Shown: positions 53,760 to 63,966 of the stretch, in pieces | Layout: each line of letters starts with the position of its first letter | How positions within the stretch are numbered: the first letter of the stretch is position 1 | Assembly: GCA_029210645.1 (NCBI GenBank) | Contig: JARGFT010000002.1 | Coordinates: forward strand, 156,345-220,344 | DNA: 64,000 nt | Direction of reading: 5' to 3' | From: Anaerosomatales bacterium | GTDB lineage: Bacteria > Actinomycetota > Coriobacteriia > Anaerosomatales > SLCP01 | The notes under the pieces: generated by a model | What the model was told of the DNA's origin: nothing | The model's database searches: none | Seen by the model: only the letters and a program-made list of their open reading frames with translations | Program-made: the position numbers and the translations under genes

Positions 53760-55070
53760 CTACTCGTACGCCTCTGCAGCCACGGCCTCGACATCGCCGA
53801 GGATCGTGTCCAGATTGCCCGGCTGCTGCAGGTAGTCGATCGTCGCGTTCCAGAACGCGTTCTGGACCTCGGAGGGCATCAAGTCGCCAGCGCCGAACCG
53901 GAAGATCGCCGACTCGGTCAGCTGCTCTGCGGCCTTGGCGGCCAGAACGTCCGGGTATACCGAGGGGTCGAGCGAACGGTTCGGCGACGCATACCCGCCT
54001 GCCGCTGCCCACGACTCCCACGACGCACCGTCCGCCAGGTAGTTCATGAGCGACCTGGCCGATGGGGTGTCGTTGAACATGGCTACGACATCAGCTCCAC
54101 CCGTGGCGGCACCGGCGTACGCCGGGTCGACGTAGGGGAACTTGAAGAAATCGTAGTCCTCCTCGGGAACCAGGTCGGGGAACTGGTTCGCGATGAATCC
54201 CTGGGTGAACGAACCGAGGAAGTACATATGCGCCTGCGGCGGATCCTGGAACGGCAGGTACGATGCCTCCTCGAAGCCGGTCGCAAGAATGGCGTCCGCG
54301 CCGCCGGGGACGAACCCGTCGGTCAGCGCCATGACGCCGAACTTCTCGAACGCCGACTTGATGGCCGGATCGGTCCACGGGATCTCGTGGGCGACCCACT
54401 GGTCGTAGACGTCAGGACCGGACTCGGCCAACAGAATCTCCGCGATCCAGTCGGTCGCGGCCCAGCCGGTAGCCCCTCCGCTCTCGATGCCGATGGACCA
54501 CGGCGCGGTCCCGTCGGCGAGCATCTCCTCGGAGAGCGCCACGAGCTCATCCCATGTCTCGGGAATCTCGTAGCCGGCTTCCGCGAAGCTGTTCGGGTTG
54601 TACCACACCGTGCTCTTCGTGGCGGCCTTGATGAACAGGCCGTACAGGTCGCCATCGACCGTGCCCAGGTCGAGCCACGCGTCCGAGTGATCGGCACGCA
54701 CCTGGCCCATGTCGAGCACGTCGTCGAGCGCTATCAAGTCACCGCTTCCTGCAAAGTCCTGAAGCAGCGCCGGGTTGGGCAGAATGACGAGGTCCGGAGG
54801 GTTGCCCCCGGAGACGCGCGCTCTCAGGATCGCCGAGAGGTCACGCGTGCCCTCGAACTCCATCGTGCCGCCTGTCTCGGACTCCCAGGCAGCCACGACC
54901 TCCTCGAAGGCCTCGATCTCACCACCGCCCCACACTCCCATCACCGTTACGGTACCGATGGGCTCCTCGCCATCATCAGGCTCTGCGGTGTCGTCAGTCC
55001 CACAAGCGACGAGCGCCACCATGAGCACCAGCGCGAGGGCGAGGATCGAGGTCTTCTTGAACCACGACAT
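53760..55070 (-). CDS. ABC transporter solute-binding lipoprotein (CUT1 family)
   Basis: 436 residues from ATG 55070 after GGGGGGAG. Lipoprotein signal: KK, hydrophobic ILALALVLMVALVACG with the lipobox Cys (LVAC) at about residue 23, then an acidic linker (TDDTAEPDDGEEP). The mature protein has the family-1 pattern: VTVMGVWGGGEIEAFEEVV, SGGNPPDLVILPNPA, YGLFIKAATKSTVWYNP and PETWDELVALSEEM. It binds the substrate outside the membrane. The substrate is not evident; neighbouring psuGK suggest a nucleoside or sugar. Confidence 0.93.
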   Translation of the reverse strand: MSWFKKTSILALALVLMVALVACGTDDTAEPDDGEEPIGTVTVMGVWGGGEIEAFEEVVAAWESETGGTMEFEGTRDLSAILRARVSGGNPPDLVILPNPALLQDFAGSGDLIALDDVLDMGQVRADHSDAWLDLGTVDGDLYGLFIKAATKSTVWYNPNSFAEAGYEIPETWDELVALSEEMLADGTAPWSIGIESGGATGWAATDWIAEILLAESGPDVYDQWVAHEIPWTDPAIKSAFEKFGVMALTDGFVPGGADAILATGFEEASYLPFQDPPQAHMYFLGSFTQGFIANQFPDLVPEEDYDFFKFPYVDPAYAGAATGGADVVAMFNDTPSARSLMNYLADGASWESWAAAGGYASPNRSLDPSVYPDVLAAKAAEQLTESAIFRFGAGDLMPSEVQNAFWNATIDYLQQPGNLDTILGDVEAVAAEAYE

Positions 55071-55127
55071 GTCTGCTCCCCCCTTCGGTCGGAGAACCCA
55101 CGCTGCACTACACATGCGTTTAAGATA

Positions 55128-55162
55128 CCCAGGAACTGGGAGCACGAACCGACATGCTCGGT
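55128..55162. promoter_or_regulatory. Two small palindromes upstream of the binding-protein gene
   Basis: CCCAG-GAA-CTGGG (55128-55140) and ACCGA-CATGC-TCGGT (55148-55162) lie 58-92 bp before the binding-protein start, in a 172-bp gap otherwise without a gene. They are candidate operators for a transporter regulator; no regulator gene is adjacent. Confidence 0.35.
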
Positions 55163-55242
55163 CCGCACAACCGCCCGCTGAGTCTCGCCGCGACCAGCTC
55201 AGAACCGCCCCCGGAGCTCGCGGTATCTGTCGGATCCGGATG

Positions 55243-56145
55243 CTAGAGTGCGGCCGCGATCTTCGACGCAAGACGGACGTTCGAGTAGACTAACTGCCGG
55301 TTGGCCTCCTCGCTTGCCCCCCCGGTTGCTTCGTGGATTCGCGCGAGCAGAAACGGGGTGACGTCCTTGCCGGTCACGTTGTGCTCGGCGGCCTGTGCCA
55401 GCGCCGCAGTGGTGATGGCCTCGATCTCGATGGGATCGAGCGCGTGTCGCTCGTCGATCGGGTTGGCCACCACAACGCCTCCCGCAAGGCCAAGAACGCG
55501 TTTTGCGTCCACGATGCGTGCGATCTCGGTCGGCGTCTCTGCCCGGTGCGGCACGGGAAACCCGCTTGAGGGTACGTAGAATGCCGGGAAGTCGTCCGCG
55601 CGATAGCCGACTACCGGGACGCCTGCCGTCTCCAGGTACTCGAGCGTCAGCCCGATATCCAGCACCGACTTAGCGCCCGCACAGACGACCGCCACGTCCG
55701 TGCGCGAGAGTTCTTCGAGGTCGGCCGAGATGTCGAGGGTGCGTTCGCCCTGCCTGTGGACTCCGCCGATCCCACCGGTGGCAAAGACCCTGATGCCCGC
55801 GCGCGCTGCGGCGAACATCGTCGCCGCCACCGTCGTCCCGCCGTCGGCACCACGCGCCACGAGCACCGGCAGGTCCCGGCGGCTCGCCTTCGCGATGCCG
55901 GTCGAGCAGGCGAAGCGCTCCAGGTCCGCACGCTCCAAGCCGACGGTGAGCACACCTTCGACTACACCGATGGTCGCCGGGACCGCACCTTCCTCCCTCG
56001 CGACCCGCTCCGCCTCCAGCGCGCATTCGAGGTTCGCCGGGTAGGGGAAGCCGTGAGTGATGATGGTCGACTCGAGCGCGACGACCGGACGGTGTGCCTC
56101 CAGCGCGTGTCGGACCTCCGGCGAAACCCTGAAAACGTCGCTCAT
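55243..56145 (-). CDS. psuG: Pseudouridine-5'-phosphate glycosidase
   Basis: 300 residues. It cleaves pseudouridine 5'-phosphate to uracil and ribose 5-phosphate. Family blocks: VVALESTIITHGFPYPANLE, ARGADGGTTVAATMFAA, VFATGGIGGVHR, CAGAKSVLDIGLTLEYLET and NVTGKDVTPFLLARIHEATGG. Length is standard. The start overlaps the psuK stop as ATGA, so the two pathway enzymes are co-translated. Confidence 0.95.
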   Translation of the reverse strand: MSDVFRVSPEVRHALEAHRPVVALESTIITHGFPYPANLECALEAERVAREEGAVPATIGVVEGVLTVGLERADLERFACSTGIAKASRRDLPVLVARGADGGTTVAATMFAAARAGIRVFATGGIGGVHRQGERTLDISADLEELSRTDVAVVCAGAKSVLDIGLTLEYLETAGVPVVGYRADDFPAFYVPSSGFPVPHRAETPTEIARIVDAKRVLGLAGGVVVANPIDERHALDPIEIEAITTAALAQAAEHNVTGKDVTPFLLARIHEATGGASEEANRQLVYSNVRLASKIAAAL

Positions 56146-57068
56146 GGCAGCATCTCCCTCATCCGTGCCTCGACAGCATCCCGACTGAGCGCGGGTGCCA
56201 CTGTGTCTTCACTGCCAAGCGTGATGGCCGCGCACGCGACCGCAAAGCCCGTGCATGCACGTGGATCGTGGCCGGCGAGCGTCGATGCGACGATACCTGC
56301 CATGAACGCATCACCCGCTCCCGTCGCATTGACCACCGTGTCCACCGGAGGCCCAAAGGTGCCCCGGGACCCGGCGGTCGCATACGCTACGCCGTACTCT
56401 CCCGCGCTGACGTAGGCCGCTCCGACACCGAGGGCGACGAGTGCGTCCGCACCACGGGCAGCTCCCTGTACCGACTGCTCGAAGGCTTCTCCGGTCAACG
56501 CTGTAGCCTCGAGCACGTTTGCGTGAATCGCCGCGGCCCCGTCCAGCAAACCGGCCAGGCGCGGCGCCTTTGCCGACGAGACGCACTCGAGAAAGAGTGC
56601 GGTGTCGGGCATCAGTTCGCGAGCCCGTGTGAGCGACTCGGTACCGATGTTGGCGTCGAGGACCAGTGCGTCCTGCGGGCTCAGCCCCTCGAGGGCGACA
56701 GCGATCTCAGCCGGTCCGATCGCCTCGAGTGCGCGCATGTCGTTGACTGCCACCACCAGATCTCCCCAGGCGTTGAGGACCGCCAGGTAGACCGGTCCGG
56801 GCACTCCTGCAGGGCAAGCGGCACTCCTGACGTCGATGCCGGCATCCTCGCACTCCGCACGCCGGGCCCGGCCGTTCGCGTCGTCCCCGAACGCCGTGAG
56901 CAGCGTGACCTGCAGGCCGAGCCGCGCGAGGTTCTCCGCGACATTGCGTCCCACGCCTCCCGCCGAGACGGTGACGCGCCCGGGATTGGAGTCGTACATC
57001 GACAGCCCGTTTCCGGGCACGCCCACGATGTCGGTGTTCGCTCCCCCGATGACGGTGACCCGCGACAT
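56142..57068 (-). CDS. psuK: PfkB-family kinase, probable pseudouridine kinase
   Basis: 308 residues. Ribokinase fold with N-terminal VTVIGGANTDIVGVPG, the GGVGRNVAENLARLG substrate region and the ATP/catalytic motif NATGAGDAFMAGIV. GANTDI and the coupling to psuG point to pseudouridine as substrate; another nucleoside or sugar is possible. It heads the psuKG unit, which is followed in the same direction by the ABC importer. Confidence 0.88.
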   Translation of the reverse strand: MSRVTVIGGANTDIVGVPGNGLSMYDSNPGRVTVSAGGVGRNVAENLARLGLQVTLLTAFGDDANGRARRAECEDAGIDVRSAACPAGVPGPVYLAVLNAWGDLVVAVNDMRALEAIGPAEIAVALEGLSPQDALVLDANIGTESLTRARELMPDTALFLECVSSAKAPRLAGLLDGAAAIHANVLEATALTGEAFEQSVQGAARGADALVALGVGAAYVSAGEYGVAYATAGSRGTFGPPVDTVVNATGAGDAFMAGIVASTLAGHDPRACTGFAVACAAITLGSEDTVAPALSRDAVEARMREMLP

Positions 57069-57220
57069 GTCTGACCTCCTCGGAGTGGTCCGGTTGCTTC
57101 GGACTGTCGCGCCCCAGCCTCGTTACTCCACCTGTCCAGAGTGTCCCTCCCCGACGCGACTGTAAACCGCGGCTGCAGGGGAACACTCAGGGAAGAAGGA
57201 TTCGGACGAGGAGGCAGACC

Positions 57221-58162
57221 GTGACCGAGGCAGCACTCTCCAGCAACGCGTTCGACATCATCGTGATCGGCGCTGGCCCCGCGGGTCTGACCGCGGGAAT
57301 GTACTGTGCTCGCCAGGGATTCGCGACCCTTGTGATAGGAGGCGAAGTCGGCGGACAGGCGGGATGGGCCGGCAGGATCGACAACTACCTCGGCTGGCAG
57401 GCCATCACCGGCCCGGAGCTCGTCGCCGCCTTCCGCGAGCACGTCTCGGCATTCGATGTGGAGTGCCTCGAGGGCCAGCTCGTCAACGCGCTCGTGGCGC
57501 GCGACGACGGGGGCTTCGACGTGTATACGCGCGAGGGCACGGCGCTGAACGCACGGGCCATCATCATCGCGACGGGCAAGGCGCCCAACCGCCTCTCGGT
57601 GCCGGGCGAGACCGAGCTCGTCGGGCGCGGCGTCTCGTACTGCGCGACCTGCGACGCCGCCTTCTTCTCCGATTCTGACGTGGCCGTGGTGGGTCCCGGT
57701 GAGTCGGCAGCGGATGCCGCACTTCAGCTGGCGAGACTCGGTGCGCGACCGACCATCCTGTCCGAGCGCCCGCTCAAGGTCCCCGAGTCCACCCTCGGCG
57801 CGCTCGCCGGCGACGAGACGATCACGCTGCGTCCCGGCTCGAAGGTGATCGGCATCGAGGGCGAGGACGCCGTGACCGGCATCACCGTGCGCGACGTGTC
57901 GACCCGGGCCGAAGAGACGCTGCCGGTGAAGGGTGTCTTCATCGAGACCGGAGCCATCGCCGCCGCAGAGTTCACCGGAGGACTCGTGGAGACGAACGAG
58001 CGGGGAGAGATCGTCGTGGACAGGCGGGGTGCCACGAGTTTGCCGGGGGTGTACGCCGCTGGCGACGTGACCGACGGACTTGGCAAGCAGGTGATCATCG
58101 CCGCCGGAGAGGGCGCCCGCGCGGCAGTGGCGGCGGGCCAAGACCTTACGGCACGGCGGTGA
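57221..58162 (+). CDS. Thioredoxin-reductase-like flavoprotein without the NADPH motif
   Basis: 313 residues, GTG 57221 after GAGGAGG. FAD motif VIGAGPAGLTAGMYCARQG, redox pair YCATCDAAF and C-terminal AAGDVTDGLGKQV match thioredoxin reductase. The pyridine-nucleotide domain is altered: GPGESAADAA replaces GGGDxAxEEA, and ILSERPLKVPE stands where HRRDxxRA binds NADPH in the 4562 copy. It may use NADH, ferredoxin (as clostridial FFTR enzymes do) or another donor. It is followed 4 bp later by a tiny CxxCH protein. Confidence 0.87.
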   Translation: MTEAALSSNAFDIIVIGAGPAGLTAGMYCARQGFATLVIGGEVGGQAGWAGRIDNYLGWQAITGPELVAAFREHVSAFDVECLEGQLVNALVARDDGGFDVYTREGTALNARAIIIATGKAPNRLSVPGETELVGRGVSYCATCDAAFFSDSDVAVVGPGESAADAALQLARLGARPTILSERPLKVPESTLGALAGDETITLRPGSKVIGIEGEDAVTGITVRDVSTRAEETLPVKGVFIETGAIAAAEFTGGLVETNERGEIVVDRRGATSLPGVYAAGDVTDGLGKQVIIAAGEGARAAVAAGQDLTARR

Positions 58163-58166
58163 TCCC

Positions 58167-58343
58167 GTGGACAGCAAAGCTGTGTTGAGTGTCGTCGCGC
58201 TCGTTGTGGTACTTGCAGTGCTGGCGGCTATTGCGATGGCAGGATTCCGCACCACCACCACACGCGTCGCCCCCGGACAGCCCGGGCCCTCGGCAGACCA
58301 CCCCCAGTCGCGCTGCGTCTGGTGCCACATCGAGGTCCGCTAG
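58167..58343 (+). CDS. 58-residue membrane protein with a C-terminal CxxCH motif
   Basis: A GTG start 4 bp after the reductase-like stop opens a 59-codon frame. Residues 5-26 are one hydrophobic helix (VLSVVALVVVLAVLAAIAMA), followed by a Thr/Pro-rich linker and a C-terminal SRCVWCHIEVR. CVWCH is a CxxCH c-type haem signature; it could also bind zinc or form a disulfide. Basic residues are scarce before the helix, so the C-terminus is probably external. Close coupling suggests a joint role with the flavoprotein. No family recognised. Confidence 0.6.
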   Translation: MDSKAVLSVVALVVVLAVLAAIAMAGFRTTTTRVAPGQPGPSADHPQSRCVWCHIEVR

Positions 58344-58355
58344 AAGCGCTTCCTT

Positions 58356-59198
58356 CTAGGCCAGTGCGGTCAAGGTCACGGCAACGAGTGCGAGCGCCAC
58401 ACCGGCGCGCTGTAAGCCCTTCAGGCGCTCGCCGAGGAACGCACGTGCGAGCAGTATCGTTACCACCGGGTGCATCGAACTGAGCACCGACACCAGCGCG
58501 AGCGGTCCGATGCGCAGCGCTGTGATCAGCGCGACGTTGGCCAGGGCATCCACCGCTCCGGAACCCAACGCGAACGCACGCGCCCCGGGAACGACGAGGT
58601 AGCGGCGTATCCGCGCGAACGTCATCACGCCGAGCAGGGTCGTCGAGACGATACGCGCGGACACGAGCGGGACGAACCCGCTGTCCGCACCGCTTTGCGC
58701 GTAGGCGATCAGCGTGACCGAGAAGCCGACCCCCGCCGCGACAGAGAGGAGCACCGCCTTGAGCGGCATCGCCGCTCGCGACTCGGTGTCACCGGCCGCG
58801 CTGGCCACCAGCACCGCGACGAGTGCGAGTGCGATCCCGATGCCGGTGACCGGACGGAGCACCGTTCCGCTTGCGACGTCGTAGATGGCGGGGATGGCAG
58901 CCGAAATCGCAGCCGTCAGCGGAGCGACCACGCTCATCCGGCCCCACGCGAGCGCGGCGTACAGGGCCACGACCGCGAACCCGCCCGTCACCCCGGCGAT
59001 CCCACCCCACGCAACGTCGGAGAAGGCCACCTCCCGTGCGGGAAACAGGATTGCCGCAATGCCGAGGAGCAGCGCACCGAGCATGTGCGCGTTGGCGGTC
59101 ACCGCGAGCGCCATGTCGCGACGGCTCGCGAGCCCGCCGGTGAAGTTCGCGACCCCGAAACACGCCGCGGTAGCGACGGCGAGCAGCACTGCGGTCAT
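58356..59198 (-). CDS. EamA/DMT-family transporter
   Basis: 280 residues, ten predicted helices in two EamA repeats (AACFGVANFTGGLASRR; later VALITALRIGPLALVSVLSSMHPVVTILLARAFLGERL, the typical repeat end). Different in sequence from the EamA gene at 15034. The substrate is unknown. Convergent with the CxxCH gene; TAGAAG/CTTCTA (58341-58358) makes a small hairpin spanning both stops. Confidence 0.85.
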   Translation of the reverse strand: MTAVLLAVATAACFGVANFTGGLASRRDMALAVTANAHMLGALLLGIAAILFPAREVAFSDVAWGGIAGVTGGFAVVALYAALAWGRMSVVAPLTAAISAAIPAIYDVASGTVLRPVTGIGIALALVAVLVASAAGDTESRAAMPLKAVLLSVAAGVGFSVTLIAYAQSGADSGFVPLVSARIVSTTLLGVMTFARIRRYLVVPGARAFALGSGAVDALANVALITALRIGPLALVSVLSSMHPVVTILLARAFLGERLKGLQRAGVALALVAVTLTALA

Positions 59199-59328
59199 CT
59201 GTCCCGTTCCCTCTCACTCCGGTGTGCAGCTCATGGTAGCGCGGAGCGGCGGGTCCTGCCGAGGATCCACACTCGCCCCTGCGCCCGTGCTACCATCTCG
59301 TATCCGTCGCGCGGGAAGGGACAACGGG

Positions 59329-60033
59329 GTGTCACGCACTACCAGCAGCTTGATCGCCGGAGCACAGACCGTCGCACCGATCATCGTCGGCATCATCCCG
59401 TTCGGGCTGGTCGCGGGCGCAGCGGTCACTAGTGCGGGGATGGGGCTGATCGAGGCAGTCGGCATGTCCCTCCTCGTCAACGCCGGGGCGTCTCAGATAG
59501 CGGCCACCGCGCTCTTCGCCGAGGACGCGCCGCTCTTCGTCGTCGTGGGCACGGCACTCGTCATCAACGCCCGCATGTTCATCTACAGCACGTCGATCGC
59601 ACCGGTGCTCGTACCCGAGGCCGGACGCTGGCGCGCACTCCTCGGGCATCCGCTCATCGACCAGAGCTACGCGGTGACCATGACGAAGGGCCGGTACCGT
59701 GAGGACATCCGGGTGGTTCCCTACTACGTCGGCTCGTGGCTCGTGCTCGCACTGGTCTGGCAGCTCTCGAACATCGCGGGCGCGCTCGGCGGAGCGTTCG
59801 TGCCTGCCGAGTGGTCGCTCGACTTCGCCGTGCCCCTCGTCTTTCTGACCATGTTGATGCCCGCTCTGAAGTTCCGTGCCGATGCGGAAGCCGCGATCGC
59901 CACCGCTCTCTCCGCAGCGATTCTCGTACCCCTCCTCCCGATGCAGACGGGACTGATCGCGGCAATCGTCATCGGGATGGTATGGGGTGCGCTCCGGCAC
60001 CACGAGCACCCGGCCGTGGAGGTGGATGCGTGA
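59329..60033 (+). CDS. azlC: Branched-chain amino acid exporter, large subunit AzlC
   Basis: 234 residues from GTG 59329, GGGAAGGG upstream. AzlC pattern: IIPFGLVAGAAVTSAGM, VNAGASQIAATALFAEDAP, LVINARMFIYSTSIAPVL and LLGHPLIDQSYAVT. It forms the main membrane part of an LIV-E-type exporter with AzlD. It ends overlapping azlD (GTGA). Confidence 0.92.
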   Translation: MSRTTSSLIAGAQTVAPIIVGIIPFGLVAGAAVTSAGMGLIEAVGMSLLVNAGASQIAATALFAEDAPLFVVVGTALVINARMFIYSTSIAPVLVPEAGRWRALLGHPLIDQSYAVTMTKGRYREDIRVVPYYVGSWLVLALVWQLSNIAGALGGAFVPAEWSLDFAVPLVFLTMLMPALKFRADAEAAIATALSAAILVPLLPMQTGLIAAIVIGMVWGALRHHEHPAVEVDA

Positions 60034-60371
60034 GCGAGCGGGAGACCTTCTGGTTCGTCATCCTCGCGCTGGCGAGTGGCTCTTTCCTCCTGCGCAGCCT
60101 GCCTTTCTGGCTGCACGGACGCACTCCGGCGCCCCGCTGGCTCGAAAGACTGCTCCGGCACGTACCTGCAGCGGCGCTGACCGCACTCGTGGTTCCCGCT
60201 TCGCTCTACACCAAGTCCAACGGCGCTTACGAGGTGGCGCCTGCCCGGATCGTAGCTGCGGTCGCGGCCCTGCTTGTCGCGGCGAGGACGCGTAACGTGA
60301 TCTGGACGCTTGTCACCGGCATGACCGTGTTGTGGGTCGCCCAGGGAGTACTCGGCACGCTCGGCCTCTGA
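60030..60371 (+). CDS. azlD: Branched-chain amino acid exporter, small subunit AzlD
   Basis: 113 residues, GTG 60030 overlapping the azlC stop. Three to four helices; typical start FWFVILALASGSFLLRSLPFWL, then LLRHVPAAALTALVVP. Partner of AzlC in export of branched-chain amino acids. A longer frame upstream lies inside azlC. Confidence 0.92.
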   Translation: MSERETFWFVILALASGSFLLRSLPFWLHGRTPAPRWLERLLRHVPAAALTALVVPASLYTKSNGAYEVAPARIVAAVAALLVAARTRNVIWTLVTGMTVLWVAQGVLGTLGL

Positions 60372-60429
60372 TACCGTACCGCTCGCCGGATTCCTGCGCA
60401 GGCTCGACGAGAGCCCCGGCGACTGCGCG

Positions 60430-60858
60430 TCAGGCCTGCTGGCAGGCCGGGCTTCCGGATGCCGGGCGCGTGGCACCGGCCGAGGGATTCGGGCGAACCA
60501 GCACGCGGCCGATCATGTCCGACAGCCCCTCGCCGTCCACGAGCTGCACTGGCTGTCCCTCGGCAGCGGCCCGGGCGCCCCGGGTGAACGTCCCCGACGT
60601 CGTGAGCACACCACCGCTCACCGGATAGGCCGCTACGAGATCGAGCATCTCCCGGACCGCTGTCGCGCCGACCCTGCGTGTCCGCCACTGCTTGCACTGG
60701 ACCAGACGGGTCTCGCCGCGGCGCTTGAGCACGAAGTCGACATCGTCGTCAGGGCCGGGATGGGGGCCAGCGATCACCGTGTATCCCTGGCGACGGTATG
60801 CCTCGGCAAGCAGTCCTTCGAACTGCTCCCAGGTGAGCTGTCTGACAGGCGCGGTCAT
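60430..60858 (-). CDS. Mrr-like restriction-endonuclease-fold protein
   Basis: 142 residues from ATG 60858 after GAGGAGG. The Mrr_cat core is clear: LTWEQFEGLLAEAYRRQGYTV, DDDVDFVLKRRGETRLVQCKQW (catalytic D-QxK) and GGVLTTSGTFTRGARAAAEG. No DNA-binding winged helix as in full Mrr, and no methylase nearby. It probably cleaves or binds modified or foreign DNA; the role is not known. Confidence 0.85.
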   Translation of the reverse strand: MTAPVRQLTWEQFEGLLAEAYRRQGYTVIAGPHPGPDDDVDFVLKRRGETRLVQCKQWRTRRVGATAVREMLDLVAAYPVSGGVLTTSGTFTRGARAAAEGQPVQLVDGEGLSDMIGRVLVRPNPSAGATRPASGSPACQQA

Positions 60859-60943
60859 CAACGTCCTCCTCATGCGATGCCTCTCGTACATACATCGTCA
60901 TGAGGAGGCAGGTACTGAAGCCCCTCGCGTTACCAGTCCGCCC

Positions 60944-62761
<1,818 letters not shown>

Positions 62762-62800
62762 GATGCTCCCATATCAGCTCGGTTGCGTATTCACACACAA

Positions 62801-62834
62801 CGAGGTCCCGCTCTCCGAGGAGGGCGGGACCTCG
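62801..62834 (-). terminator. Intrinsic-type terminator after the cold-shock gene
   Basis: CGAGGTCCCGC (62801-62811) and GCGGGACCTCG (62824-62834) make a perfect 11-bp stem with a 12-base loop, 50 bp past the csp stop on the minus strand; TTGTGTGTGAAT follows. It separates csp from typA. Confidence 0.7.
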
Positions 62835-62883
62835 CGTACTCAGCCTTTATCAGCGGTCGTGACGCCCGCCTTCGGCCAGGTAG

Positions 62884-63087
62884 TTAGAGCTTGCGGACGT
62901 TGCTCGCCTGCAGCTTGCCGTTCTGGCCGGTCGTGATCTCGAAAGCCACAGCCTGACCCTCGTCGAGGCTCTTGAAACCTTCGCCCTGGATCTCGCTGTA
63001 GTGAACGAAGACGTCGTCGCCCTCGTCGTGCGAGATGAAGCCGTAGCCCTTGTCAGCGTTGAACCACTTAACAGTACCTTCAGCCAT
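62884..63087 (-). CDS. cspA: Cold-shock protein (CspA family)
   Basis: 67 residues from ATG 63087 ([20 protein letters not shown]). Single cold-shock domain with RNP1 KGYGFI and RNP2 VFVHY; single-strand nucleic acid chaperone. A frame open further upstream is not homologous. It has its own promoter, a long leader and a terminator. Confidence 0.96.
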   Translation of the reverse strand: MAEGTVKWFNADKGYGFISHDEGDDVFVHYSEIQGEGFKSLDEGQAVAFEITTGQNGKLQASNVRKL

Positions 63088-63255
63088 GTTCCTACTCATC
63101 CTTTCACCCCAGCACGGGGTAAAACAAAGCGGCCTGCCCTGATCTCCGTTCCCTGCGTTGTCACGATACGCAGGTGGAGGGACACGCCGCGAATCCATGG
63201 GCCACCACGTGTGACCCTGACGCGAGATTATACGTGACGATCCGCTGCGCGTCTA
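63088..63255 (-). promoter_or_regulatory. cspA promoter and long 5' leader
   Basis: On the minus strand TAGACG (63255-63250) and a perfect TATAAT (63232-63227) are spaced 17 bp. Transcription from about 63220 gives a leader of roughly 130 nt, as in cold-shock mRNAs that fold to control translation. A small hairpin ACCCC-GTGCT-GGGGT lies just before the ribosome site. The -35 is about 6-10 bp from the inserted element. Confidence 0.6.
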
Positions 63256-63260
63256 GCATC

Positions 63261-63297
63261 CGAGTTGCCTCATCAGAAATGTCGTCGAAACCGCTTC
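63261..63297 (+). repeat. IS left-end repeat, copy 1
   Basis: A 37-bp sequence identical to 63964-64000, 703 bp away. It begins CGAGTTGCCTCATCAGAAAT. Contains the first of two related TTGCCTCA sites; the second is at 63299-63306. Confidence 0.85.
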
Positions 63298-63382
63298 GTT
63301 GCCTCACGTAAGGATGTCGTCGAACGGTTAGCGTCGATCCGTCGGTCGTTCCAGACGGCGGGGAGGCGCAGCCAGGGTGTCT

Positions 63383-63966
63383 ATGACGATGGCGGAGAAG
63401 CACGCAGTGACGAGGAAGCTTTCCGAGAGGTACCGGCGGGCGCGCAAGCTGGAGAAGAGCGCGCTCATCGACATGTGCTGCGAGGTGACCGGCTACAGCC
63501 GTGACCACGCCGCACGTCTGCTGCGCGCAGGCCCGCCTCAGAAGCGGCAGCCGCGACGGCGCACGGCGCGCCGGCGGACCTACGACGCCGAGGTGCTCTT
63601 CGCGCTGCGAAGGGTGTGGGCCACACTGGACGGCGCGTGCGGCAAGCGCGTCGCCGCGGTCATGGAGCAGACCGTGAGTGCCATGCAACGCCACGGCGAG
63701 CTCATGATCTCTTCGGAGACCCGCTCAAAGCTGCTCGCCGTATCGGCGGCTACCATCGACCGGATGCTCGCGCCGGATAGGGCCAAGCTCGCCTTGAAGG
63801 GGCGTGTCGGGACCAAGCCCGGCACGCTGCTCAAGCACCAGATCCCGGTCAAGACGTTTGCGGAGTGGGACGAGGCGCGAGCTGGCTTTGTCGAGATCGA
63901 TCTGGTCGGACACGACGGAGGCGTTCTGCGCGGGGAGTACTGCCAGACACTTGACGTCACCGACGA
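63383..63966 (+). pseudogene. Transposase (rve/DDE integrase core), interrupted
   Basis: From ATG 63383: MTMAEKHAVTRKLSERYRRA, a helix-turn-helix region (ALIDMCCEVTGYSRDHAARL), a basic linker (QKRQPRRRTARRRTYDAEVL), a helical region and the start of the integrase core, GFVEIDLVGHDGG (first catalytic Asp) and EYCQTLDVTD. After DVTD, where the related family continues into the rest of the DDE domain, the frame passes into the left-end repeat of another copy (ELPHQKCRRNRF). The remaining Asp and Glu are missing within the window. Confidence 0.75.
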
